Shown piece by piece: positions 1 through 5,516 of a stretch of 7,428 bases of DNA (position 1 is the stretch's first letter; each line of letters begins with the position of its first letter). The DNA lies in NCBI GenBank assembly GCA_945949655.1, contig CAMFFG010000055.1:1-7428 (forward strand). The letters run 5' to 3'. The notes beneath the pieces were generated by a model. The model was not told the origin of the DNA. It made no database searches and saw only the letters and a program-made list of their open reading frames with translations. This stretch comes from an uncultured Peptococcaceae bacterium. GTDB taxonomy: Bacteria > Bacillota > Peptococcia > Peptococcales > Peptococcaceae. The position numbers and the translations under genes are program-made.

Positions 1-1
1 T

Positions 2-46
2 AAAACAGCGCCTGCTGCTGAGACCTTATGGGGGGATGAAGTTTGA
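2..46 (+). CDS. C-terminal end of an upstream gene, probably ruvB (partial)
   Basis: A reading frame is open from the left edge (AAA ACA GCG ...) and closes at a TGA at 44-46, giving 14 residues ending in LWGDEV. The stop overlaps the TTG start of the next gene in a TTGA arrangement, which is typical of translationally coupled genes. Fourteen residues are too few to identify the protein from sequence. Identity as the RuvB Holliday-junction helicase is inferred only from context: DUF2905 genes in Clostridia commonly sit directly after ruvB, and queA lies further downstream. Another upstream gene is possible. Confidence 0.5.
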   Translation, partial: KTAPAAETLWGDEV

Positions 47-261
47 ACGGAACAGAATTAGGAAAAATGCTGATCGTGCTGGGACTGGGCGCTATTCTGA
101 TCGGCCTGGTGATTATGGCACTGAGTAAATTTGTCAGCCTGGGTCATTTGCCCGGCGATATCTTTATCAAGGGTGAAAATGGAAGTTTTTATTTTCCCAT
201 TGTCAGCTGTATTGTGGTGAGTGTAGTGTTAAGTATTATTATGAATTTGTTCAACCGCTAA
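43..261 (+). CDS. DUF2905 family small membrane protein
   Basis: This is a 72-residue protein with two hydrophobic segments, roughly residues 8-28 and 50-69, joined by a short loop carrying the family hallmark GHLPGDI (about 34-40) and the following SFYFP. Length and layout match DUF2905, whose members are small integral membrane proteins of unknown function, often encoded after ruvAB and before queA/tgt. The start is TTG at 43, chosen because a run of six G (30-35) lies seven bases upstream, the stop of the previous gene overlaps it, and the family N-terminus aligns here. No ATG gives a full-length product. It is probably translated by coupling to the upstream gene. No biochemical role is known. 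Confidence 0.88.
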   Translation: MNGTELGKMLIVLGLGAILIGLVIMALSKFVSLGHLPGDIFIKGENGSFYFPIVSCIVVSVVLSIIMNLFNR

Positions 262-266
262 TTGAT

Positions 267-386
267 GGAGATTCCTTTTTTGTGCCTGACTGTGTTGGTT
301 TGTCGGTTTCTCGCCTTGCGTACATTGTGTACGCGTCGCTCGAAGCCGACAAAGCCGCCTTGTCAGGCGCAAAAAATTCAATCTCC
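267..386. repeat. Long imperfect palindrome, probable dispersed intergenic element
   Basis: The stretch is an inverted repeat of about 120 bases. Outer arms GGAGAT (267-272) and ATCTCC (381-386) pair. Inside them TTTTTT (276-281) pairs with AAAAAA (371-376), GTGCCTGAC (282-290) with GTCAGGCGC (362-370), and TTTGTCGG with CCGACAAA. The centre is a perfect hairpin, GCGTACA (318-324), TTG loop, TGTACGC (328-334). A T-run leads and an A-run closes the stem on both strands, so it is not an intrinsic terminator in either direction. Size, symmetry and position just after a stop codon suit a REP- or MITE-like mobile palindrome. Only one copy is in the window, so dispersal is inferred. Confidence 0.7.
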
Positions 387-456
387 ACAAAGAGAGAGTA
401 GGTTGACCGGTCCAAAAGGAAAAATCCTGTGTTCAGGGGATATAGCTGGCTCAGAG

Positions 457-516
457 AAAATGGCTGACTTTAAATGCAAATTGTAGTAGCTTTGCCTTTG
501 GGCAGAGCCATTTTTT
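457..516 (+). terminator. Probable intrinsic terminator after the DUF2905 operon
   Basis: AAAATGGCT (457-465) pairs perfectly with AGCCATTTT (506-514), and T residues continue to 516. Inside are two further small stems: GCAAA (476-480) with TTTGC (491-495), or alternatively TGCC-TTTG-GGCA (493-504). The large inner loop makes it less classical than a simple hairpin, so a regulatory leader for the acetyltransferase gene is an alternative. Confidence 0.5.
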
Positions 517-578
517 CATTTTCGTATAAAATGATCTGCCGTTTAACGTGCGAAACAAGATTTCGGAGGAGACAGAAG

Positions 579-1142
579 ATGATATTAGAAACAGACAGGC
601 TGATTCTGCGCCCCTGGGAAGAAACAGATGCAGAAGAACTATATAACTATGCCAGGGATCCGGCCGTTGGGCCGGTGGCTGGATGGCCGCCCCATACCAG
701 TGTGGAGAACAGTCGCGAGATCATACGGACTGTGTTATCGACGCCGGAAACCTATGCAGTGGTGCTGAAAGAGACCGGCAGACCGGTGGGCAGCATCGGC
801 CTGATTCCGCCGGAGCAGTGCCATGTGGAGGGTTTGCCCGGTGAGCGGGAGATCGGCTACTGGATCGGTGTGCCCTACTGGGGGCAGGGACTCATTCCGG
901 AGGCAGTGCGCAGACTGCAGCGATATGCCTTTGAGGAGCTGGAATGTCCGGCTCTGTGGTGCGGATACTATGATGGCAACGGGAAGTCCAAACGGGTGCA
1001 GGAAAAATGCGGTTTCCGGTATCATCATACAGAGCGGGATAAGCTTTGCGCTGTGATGGGCGATTTGCGAACAGAACACTTTACCTATCTCACCAGAGAA
1101 CAGTGGCAGGCCGATTGTTCAGCCAGGCAGGAAAGCCTGTAA
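579..1142 (+). CDS. GNAT family N-acetyltransferase (RimJ/RimL type)
   Basis: This cytoplasmic protein has 187 residues and the usual length of the family. It is predicted to transfer an acetyl group from acetyl-CoA to an amine; the substrate (protein N-terminus or small molecule) cannot be read from sequence. The N-terminus LETDRLILRPW (3-13) is the classic opening of the RimJ/RimL-like group. A beta-strand segment PVGSIGLI (69-76), REIGYWIG (90-97) and the acetyl-CoA loop YWGQGLIPEA (100-109) follow, then NGKSKRVQEKCGF (134-146), which corresponds to the conserved N-x-x-S-x-R-x-x-E-K-x-G-F end motif. The start is ATG 579, eight bases after CGGAGGA (564-570); the open frame extends further upstream, but those codons lie in the terminator. 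It has no clear partner among its neighbours. Confidence 0.9.
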   Translation: MILETDRLILRPWEETDAEELYNYARDPAVGPVAGWPPHTSVENSREIIRTVLSTPETYAVVLKETGRPVGSIGLIPPEQCHVEGLPGEREIGYWIGVPYWGQGLIPEAVRRLQRYAFEELECPALWCGYYDGNGKSKRVQEKCGFRYHHTERDKLCAVMGDLRTEHFTYLTREQWQADCSARQESL

Positions 1143-1149
1143 CAGCAGA

Positions 1150-1179
1150 TTGACAAAACCTCCTGTGCTATCGTAAACT
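1150..1179 (+). promoter_or_regulatory. Likely sigma-A promoter for the first lipoprotein gene
   Basis: A perfect -35 box TTGACA (1150-1155) is followed after 18 bases by TAAACT (1174-1179), four of six matches to TATAAT. It lies in the 74-base gap after the acetyltransferase and about 38 bases before the lipoprotein start, so the lipoprotein gene and those after it may be transcribed independently of the acetyltransferase. Confidence 0.55.
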
Positions 1180-1216
1180 GATTGCAATTAGTAGAACAAA
1201 CGGGAAGAAAATCTGA

Positions 1217-2044
1217 ATGAACAGAAATAGTTTATTATTATCGGCACTGCTGCTGGCGTTCTGCCTGCTGGTTGGATGCCAGACCGCCGATCAGCCCCAT
1301 GGAGCAGCGGATCAGGTTCCGCCTTCGCTTGAGGATACGTGGGTCGTCACAGAGAGCATCAGCTATGACGCCGATATGCAGTTGAATGGCAGATCTGTGT
1401 ATCAGTATGGCAGCAGCCCGGATAACTACCGGGTGGATAACTATAATGCCGATGGAGCGCTGATTGGCTATATGCTGTACTGGAAATCTGGTGATGGCCG
1501 GAAAGCAACTGTGACCAGCTATCTGGAAGATGGTACACAAACCAGAGAACGTATCGAAGAATACGATGCCAGCGGCAAACAGACCAGCGAACAGATCAAT
1601 CGTACGGAAGGTCTGTGTACCAAACAAACCTGGAAATGGAGCCGGGATGGCCGTACGGCGGAGATTATGGAAAATGAGGAGAAGATCCGAACCGTAGAAT
1701 ATGACGAGCAGGGACGCATCACAAGAAGCTATAGTCAGGATGAGGAGACCACTTACCTCTATCATCCGCAGGAGCGTGTAATGTGCTGGACAGGCCCACA
1801 GACTGACCAATATTTTTGCTCCGTATACCGCTATGATGACCAGCAGCGACTGGTAGAACAGCGTGATTATCAGACGAGTCAAGCAGATGCTTACACGGAA
1901 GCGGATCTGATCATGCATACTGAGATTCAATATGAAGATGATGGGCATTCTTTTACAGCCACCGGCACCAGTGCTGACGGAACGGTGCAGGGCAGTGTGC
2001 AGCAGATCTATCAGCCTTTTACGGCGGTACAGGGAAGTCTGTGA
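1217..2044 (+). CDS. Putative lipoprotein with YD-like repeats
   Basis: This 275-residue protein is predicted to be exported and lipid-anchored to the outer face of the membrane. Residues 1-20 form a lipoprotein signal with a hydrophobic core and lipobox LVGC, so Cys21 would be the lipidated residue. The mature part is rich in Tyr, Asp, Gln and Gly. It has recurring motifs of the form EYD-x-x-G-[KR]-x-T (for example EEYDASGKQT near 116-125, VEYDEQGRIT and RYDDQQRLVEQ), which resemble YD/RHS-type beta-strand repeats in short form. ATG 1217 follows GGGAAG (1202-1207) by nine bases. No enzyme motif is visible. The role is unknown; a surface binding or sensory lipoprotein is a guess. It is the first gene after a good promoter and is followed by a second, unrelated lipoprotein. 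Confidence 0.8.
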   Translation: MNRNSLLLSALLLAFCLLVGCQTADQPHGAADQVPPSLEDTWVVTESISYDADMQLNGRSVYQYGSSPDNYRVDNYNADGALIGYMLYWKSGDGRKATVTSYLEDGTQTRERIEEYDASGKQTSEQINRTEGLCTKQTWKWSRDGRTAEIMENEEKIRTVEYDEQGRITRSYSQDEETTYLYHPQERVMCWTGPQTDQYFCSVYRYDDQQRLVEQRDYQTSQADAYTEADLIMHTEIQYEDDGHSFTATGTSADGTVQGSVQQIYQPFTAVQGSL

Positions 2045-2073
2045 TCCTTTTACGACCAGAAGGGAAGGATGAT

Positions 2074-2186
2074 ATGAAAAAGCAATATGCTATCATTGTG
2101 ATGCTGGTGTGACCAGGATCGATTGCTGGCGCAACAGAGGTCCGGATACAGGCATGGTGGAGTTTGTTGTACCGGCGGGAGGATGA
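2074..2186 (+). pseudogene. Possible broken small gene between lipoprotein and DUF3592-like gene
   Basis: ATG 2074 lies a few bases after GGGAAGG and starts MKKQYAIIVMLV, which looks like the beginning of a membrane or secreted protein, but TGA at 2110-2112 stops it after 12 codons. In another frame the following bases read GVTRIDCWRN, DTGMVEFVVPAGG and stop at 2184-2186. Together this looks like one small protein interrupted by a frameshift. The phrase DTG-x-VE(F/Y)VV is reminiscent of short Clostridia proteins of unknown function. A genuine 12-codon leader peptide, or plain non-coding DNA, remains possible. Confidence 0.3.
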
Positions 2187-2207
2187 AACAGGAGAGGGGA
2201 TGATACT

Positions 2208-2513
2208 GTGGGAATTGCCAATACATTCGGCTTTGGCGCGGAGCAGATCATTGCAGCTGGCCATAGCACAACCGGTGTGGTGACGGCGGTAAAGCGGTGC
2301 TGGTGGCTGAAGGTGAACCAGAAAACCATGCGGCTGTACAGCACCGACGGCGTGACCTTTCCCCATATCATTGTGTTTGACTATACGGTAGCAGGAAAAA
2401 CCTACACAGGCAGCCGCTATGTGGGCTGGAACCAGCAGTGCCCTGTGGAGGGGCAGAACCTGACGGTGTATTATGACCGGGTCCATCCCGATCGCTGTGC
2501 GGTGAAGTTATAG
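2208..2513 (+). CDS. Small DUF3592-like protein
   Basis: The protein has 101 residues and no signal peptide or membrane helix. The core runs from TGVVTAVKRCWW (about 23-34) through FPHIIVFDYTVAGKTYTG (about 50-67) to LTVYYDRVHPDRCAV near the end. This matches the pattern of DUF3592-type beta domains: a G-x-V start, a middle F-x-Y-x-V-x-G-x-x-Y strand pair, and a closing V-x-Y-x-P-x-x-P-like strand. Full DUF3592 proteins usually carry membrane helices around this domain, which are missing here. The start is GTG 2208, chosen because AGGAGAGGGG (2190-2199) sits eight bases upstream; the frame is closed by TGA at 2184 so little extension is possible. Function is unknown. It lies between two lipoprotein genes. 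Confidence 0.7.
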   Translation: MGIANTFGFGAEQIIAAGHSTTGVVTAVKRCWWLKVNQKTMRLYSTDGVTFPHIIVFDYTVAGKTYTGSRYVGWNQQCPVEGQNLTVYYDRVHPDRCAVKL

Positions 2514-2593
2514 CATAACGCGCTGCTGTATTTTATTTCTGCTGCAACAATTTCCAGATTTTTTCGTCTGTATGGAGAGAGGAGGTTGTTGCG

Positions 2594-3406
2594 ATGAAAC
2601 CAGTAAAAAGATGCTGCCTGCTTCTGCTTGTTATATTGTTGTTATCCGGCTGTCAGGCAGCTGCGGAGCAGGAAACCATAGCGTTGCGTATTGTAGATGG
2701 TGCAGGGACGGGGACACTGGTGTTGGCGGGCCAGTCGGCCGGGGATGTATTTACTGTGAACACGGAGGATATCACAATTCTGCTGGACGGGAAAGAAGCA
2801 GATGCTTCGGTGCTGGCAGATGGCATGCCGGTGGAGGTTTCCTACCGTGGAGGCCGGCAGGAAACCTGGCCGGTTCAGCTGCAGCAGGTCGATGCCATTT
2901 ATGGGTTCAGCCGGGGCAGTAAGGAAAATCCCGGCGGTACTTATTATGATCTGTGCGGGCTGTATCTGCAGGTGCTGAACGACCTGTGGGGGCAGGATGC
3001 CGGCCTGAACGATGCCATCGCCTATGTGAGTGTAGATCTCAGTCAGGCGCCCGGCGATCTGACCGAAGGCGAAAAAGCTGCCATTGCCTGGATCTTCGCC
3101 GGGCAGCATCGGGCAGAACCGCTGACATTAACCATGGAGGAACTGGCGGAACAGGGGTACCTGACAGAGATCAAACTAGATGGCGCTGCTGCGCCGAAGC
3201 AGTATCAGTGGGAGGATGGCCTGCTGTTTACCATCACAGCGGATAACTGGGCAGAAAATGAAGTCTATTCGCTGCCGATGGTGAAATTCCATGCAGCAAA
3301 ATGGCGCACACCCTTAGGCGCTTACGGATTTTCTGGATGTACGGCACTGTGGCCGGAGCTGGGCACCTGGAGCGGTTATCAGGCAGAGGCTGTCTGGATT
3401 TCATAA
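2594..3406 (+). CDS. Putative lipoprotein, uncharacterised Clostridia family
   Basis: This 270-residue protein has a positively charged N-terminus, a Leu-rich core and lipobox LSGC, giving lipidated Cys20. After a short linker, residues about 29-105 look like a small beta domain (IALRIVDGAG, TEDITILLDG, DGMPVEVSYRG, ETWPVQL). A second, mixed helical part follows (YYDLCGLYLQVLNDLWGQD, AYVSVDLSQAP, EGEKAAIAWIFAGQH), then a C-terminal beta-rich part with several Trp residues. Three parts are visible, but no catalytic motif is recognised. Start ATG 2594 follows GAGAGGAGG by about nine bases. Only 33 bases separate it from the phosphatidyltransferase gene, so the two probably share a transcript. 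The protein is predicted to sit on the outer face of the cytoplasmic membrane; its role is unknown. Confidence 0.8.
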   Translation: MKPVKRCCLLLLVILLLSGCQAAAEQETIALRIVDGAGTGTLVLAGQSAGDVFTVNTEDITILLDGKEADASVLADGMPVEVSYRGGRQETWPVQLQQVDAIYGFSRGSKENPGGTYYDLCGLYLQVLNDLWGQDAGLNDAIAYVSVDLSQAPGDLTEGEKAAIAWIFAGQHRAEPLTLTMEELAEQGYLTEIKLDGAAAPKQYQWEDGLLFTITADNWAENEVYSLPMVKFHAAKWRTPLGAYGFSGCTALWPELGTWSGYQAEAVWIS

Positions 3407-3439
3407 TGATTTGCAAAAGAAAAGAAAGGTGGAGCTGCC

Positions 3440-3937
3440 ATGAGAGATCTGGCCAATTATATTACGGCGAGCAGAATACTGGCAGCTTTTTGTCTGCTGT
3501 TTACAGCGCCCTTTTCGGCGGCTTTTTACGGCTTTTATCTCTATTGCAGCCTGTCGGATATGGCCGATGGCGCTGTTGCCCGGAAAACGCATACAGAGAG
3601 CCGGACCGGCGCTTATCTGGACAGTGTGGCCGACCTGATCTTTGTGGCAATCTGTCTGGTCAGGCTGCTGCCTGTTCTTGCAGTGCCGCGCTGGCTCTGG
3701 GTCTGGATGGCAGTCATTGTGCTTATTAAAATCATCAATGTGGTCAGCGGCTGGGTCTGCTGGCACAGAATCGTATTGCTACACACAACAGCAAACCGAC
3801 TGACCGGGTTTTTGCTTTTTCTGACACCGTTCTTGCTGTTGTGCTGGCCACTGGAAAGGCTGGCTGTGCCATTGGGCATGGCAGCTACCTTTGCTGCCAT
3901 TCAGGAAGGGCATTTCATTCGCACTGGACAGATATGA
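3440..3937 (+). CDS. CDP-alcohol phosphatidyltransferase family membrane enzyme
   Basis: This 165-residue integral membrane protein has several hydrophobic segments (about 13-38, 63-83, 87-107, 118-139, 142-155). The full signature D-x2-D-G-x2-A-R-x8-G-x3-D-x3-D is present with correct spacing: D40, D43, G44, A47, R48, G57, D61 and D65. These residues bind metal and CDP and catalyse transfer of a phosphatidyl group from a CDP-lipid to an alcohol. The acceptor cannot be told. The N-terminal NYITASRI resembles the opening of PgsA-type glycerophosphate enzymes, but the protein is somewhat shorter than a standard PgsA (about 180-200 residues), so it is more likely an accessory paralogue. AAAGGTGGAG lies five bases before ATG 3440. 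It sits immediately after a lipoprotein gene, and a weak terminator follows. Confidence 0.88.
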   Translation: MRDLANYITASRILAAFCLLFTAPFSAAFYGFYLYCSLSDMADGAVARKTHTESRTGAYLDSVADLIFVAICLVRLLPVLAVPRWLWVWMAVIVLIKIINVVSGWVCWHRIVLLHTTANRLTGFLLFLTPFLLLCWPLERLAVPLGMAATFAAIQEGHFIRTGQI

Positions 3938-3966
3938 AAGCCCTTACAGAATTTCATAGCTTTTTC
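3933..3966 (+). terminator. Weak possible terminator after the phosphatidyltransferase gene
   Basis: TATGAAA (3933-3939) and TTTCATA (3952-3958) form a seven-base AT-rich stem with a 12-base loop, followed by GCTTTTTC. The low GC content makes efficiency doubtful, and the left arm overlaps the stop codon. Readthrough into queA is plausible. Confidence 0.3.
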
Positions 3967-3980
3967 GCAGCAGATATGAT
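3953..3980 (+). promoter_or_regulatory. Possible promoter for queA
   Basis: TATGAT (3975-3980) is a good -10 box, five of six to consensus. With a 16-base spacer the -35 position reads TTCATA (3953-3958), four of six. It lies about 67 bases before the queA start in the only AT-rich gap available. The -35 overlaps the weak terminator stem, so the two assignments compete. Confidence 0.4.
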
Positions 3981-4046
3981 AGACTATATATCCGTGATAA
4001 ATGAACGATAGGAATCGATTGTGACAAAAGATTGGAGATAGATGTT

Positions 4047-5087
4047 ATGCGTACCGAGGATTTTGATTTTGACTTGCCGGAAGAACTGATCGCCCAGCAT
4101 CCGCTGGAACAGCGGGATCACTCCCGGCTGCTGGTTCTGGATAAGCACAGCGGCAGCATCGCCCATCGGCGTTTTGATGATATTCTGGAATATCTGCGGC
4201 CCGGTGATGTGCTGGTCATCAATAACACCAGAGTCATTCCGGCCCGGCTGTTTGGCGTAAAGGCCGGCGGCACAGCCCACATTGAAGTGCTGCTGCTGAA
4301 ACCGGTGCAAGATCGGCCCGACTGCTGGGAGGTGCTGGTGCGCCCCGGTAAACGGGTAAAAACTGGCGCGCAGGTCATTTTTGGTGAGGGCAAGATGACC
4401 GGCACCGTAGTGGAAGAAACCGACAGTGGCCGCATCATGCAGTTTACCTACGATGGCATCTTCAACGAGGTGCTGGATGAACTGGGCACCATGCCGCTGC
4501 CGCCTTACATCAAAGAAAAACTGGAGGATCAGGAGCGCTATCAGACTGTGTACGCCAAGGAACGTGGCTCCGCTGCGGCCCCCACCGCCGGTCTGCACTT
4601 TACCAGAGAGCTGCTGGAACAGGTAAAGGCCAGGGGCGTGGAAGTGGTGGAAGTGCTGCTGCATGTGGGGCTGGGTACCTTCCGGCCTGTCCAGGTGGAC
4701 GATATTCTGGAGCATAAAATGCACAGCGAGCATTACCGCATTACAGCGGAAGCGGCGGCCACCATCAACAAAGCGCTGGACGAAGGGCGCCGCATTATCG
4801 CAGTGGGCACCACATCCACCCGCACTTTAGAGAGTGCGGCTAAAAATGGCCGTGTGGTGGCCGGGGAAGGGGATACCAGCATTTTTATTTATCCCGGCTA
4901 TCAGTTCCAGATCCTGAGCGGGCTGATCACCAACTTTCATTTGCCTAAGTCTACCCTGGTCATGCTGGTCAGCGCGCTGGCCGGGCGGGAGCATATCCTA
5001 CACGCTTACCAGGAAGCCATCAGAGAACGGTATCGGTTTTTCTCCTTTGGCGATGCCATGTTCATTGCCGATGTGGACCAACCATAA
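4047..5087 (+). CDS. queA: S-adenosylmethionine:tRNA ribosyltransferase-isomerase QueA
   Basis: This enzyme transfers and isomerises the ribosyl group of S-adenosylmethionine onto preQ1 at the wobble position of tRNAs with GUN anticodons, giving epoxyqueuosine, the penultimate step to queuosine. The protein has 346 residues, normal for the family. Signatures in order are [17 protein letters not shown] near the N-terminus (from about 8), [10 protein letters not shown] (59-68), [62 protein letters not shown] and [12 protein letters not shown] near the C-terminus. The start is taken as ATG 4047, nine bases after GGAG (4034-4037). An in-frame TTG five codons earlier overlaps that ribosome binding site and is unlikely. 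The gene appears complete. A strong terminator follows directly, so tgt, its usual partner, is not co-transcribed here. Confidence 0.97.
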   Translation: MRTEDFDFDLPEELIAQHPLEQRDHSRLLVLDKHSGSIAHRRFDDILEYLRPGDVLVINNTRVIPARLFGVKAGGTAHIEVLLLKPVQDRPDCWEVLVRPGKRVKTGAQVIFGEGKMTGTVVEETDSGRIMQFTYDGIFNEVLDELGTMPLPPYIKEKLEDQERYQTVYAKERGSAAAPTAGLHFTRELLEQVKARGVEVVEVLLHVGLGTFRPVQVDDILEHKMHSEHYRITAEAAATINKALDEGRRIIAVGTTSTRTLESAAKNGRVVAGEGDTSIFIYPGYQFQILSGLITNFHLPKSTLVMLVSALAGREHILHAYQEAIRERYRFFSFGDAMFIADVDQP

Positions 5088-5101
5088 AGCAGGTATAAAA
5101 C

Positions 5102-5142
5102 GCCCCTGTTGCAGATACAGCACATCTGCGGCAGGGGCCTTT
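5102..5142 (+). terminator. Strong intrinsic terminator of queA
   Basis: GCCCCTG (5102-5108) pairs with CAGGGGC (5132-5138), and GCAGAT (5111-5116) with ATCTGC (5124-5129), making a long GC-rich stem with a small internal bulge and a loop of seven bases. The T-tract is short (CTTT), but the stem is very stable and begins 14 bases after the stop codon. Confidence 0.75.
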
Positions 5143-5169
5143 GTCGGCGCAGCCGACGCTGTATTTTTG
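5143..5169 (+). terminator. Second tandem hairpin behind the queA terminator
   Basis: GTCGGC (5143-5148) and GCCGAC (5152-5157) form a perfect six-base stem with a GCA loop, followed by GCTGTATTTTTG. It stands directly behind the first hairpin and may act as a backup terminator. The T-run starts a few bases away from the stem, which weakens the call. Confidence 0.5.
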
Positions 5170-5237
5170 TAAAGACAGCAGCTTGCCCTGACTTATGGAT
5201 AAGGATTCCTTGCAGCAGCTGATAAAAAATTTTCAGT

Positions 5238-5263
5238 CATGCCGGCGGGCATGGTTTGTTTTT
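5238..5263 (+). terminator. Isolated intrinsic terminator hairpin
   Basis: CATGCC (5238-5243), loop GGCG, GGCATG (5248-5253), then GTTTGTTTTT: a compact, classical terminator. It is about 100 bases behind the queA terminators with no gene in between. It may catch readthrough or end a short transcript; no convincing promoter was found in 5158-5237. Confidence 0.6.
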
Positions 5264-5430
5264 AACAGGGTGAAGTCGGCTTCTGCACAGGCGTTGTGCC
5301 TCCTGCTCTGCATTTGCGCCGCTCTATCACCATATCGAAATTTTTATGCTGGTGCCAGTATCGTTTGTGTGCCATAGAAAGATTTGTCAGCAATACAAAA
5401 TGCGCGGCGAAAGCTGTCGAAGGATTCTAA

Positions 5431-5459
5431 TTGACAGAATCTGGGTTCCCAAATAAAAT
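5431..5459 (+). promoter_or_regulatory. Near-consensus sigma-A promoter of the EAL gene
   Basis: TTGACA (5431-5436) is perfect, the spacer is the ideal 17 bases, and TAAAAT (5454-5459) matches TATAAT in five of six positions. Transcription would start near 5466, giving a leader of about 50 bases before ATG 5517. That leader is short and holds no riboswitch-like structure that I can see. Confidence 0.85.
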
Positions 5460-5516
5460 AGAATTACAAAGAAAAGCTGGAAACCAATACCACAGCAGAA
5501 AAACAGGAGGCCGGAA

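Larger units (their letters stand above)
262..578. other. Intergenic stretch with palindromic repeat and terminator
   Basis: These 317 bases contain no credible gene. They hold a long imperfect palindrome (267-386), a short stretch with small local hairpins (GACCGGTC at 406-413; GGA-AAAA-TCC at 418-427), a probable intrinsic terminator (457-516), an AT-rich candidate -10 box TATAAA at 525-530 without a clear -35 box, and the ribosome binding site of the acetyltransferase (564-570). The only long open frame here translates the palindrome and has no family character. Confidence 0.7.
5088..5516. other. Non-coding stretch between queA and the EAL gene
   Basis: These 429 bases contain the queA terminator with a second hairpin behind it (5102-5169), a third isolated terminator hairpin (5238-5263), a small dyad CTGG-TG-CCAG (5349-5358), a near-consensus promoter (5431-5459) and the EAL leader. 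A 60-codon frame from 5195 has no ribosome binding site, crosses the third hairpin and resembles nothing known, so I do not call it a gene. Nothing recognisable is seen between 5264 and 5430. Confidence 0.6.

Noticed and set aside
436..470. GGGGATATAGC resembling the 5' end of tRNA-Ala
   Set aside because: The D-arm does not fold correctly and no anticodon arm, T-arm or matching 3' acceptor strand follows.
262..486. 74-codon + strand open frame
   Set aside because: It is a translation of the palindromic repeat, has no ribosome binding site and shows no family character.
1238..1948. 236-codon - strand open frame
   Set aside because: It lies entirely antisense to a lipoprotein gene with a clear signal peptide and is a codon-composition shadow.
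3984..4733. 249-codon - strand open frame
   Set aside because: It is antisense to the certain queA gene and resembles no protein family.
5143..5157. GTCGGC/GCCGAC stem as a second copy of the palindromic repeat
   Set aside because: Only a few bases of the inner stem are shared with 267-386; the rest differs, so it is simply a terminator-type hairpin.
5195..5377. 60-codon + strand open frame behind queA
   Set aside because: It has no ribosome binding site, a terminator hairpin lies inside it, and its composition is not protein-like.
5460..5516. Cyclic-di-GMP riboswitch before the EAL gene
   Set aside because: The leader from the likely start site is only about 50 bases and has none of the conserved GEMM bases; the same check failed at 6594-6702.
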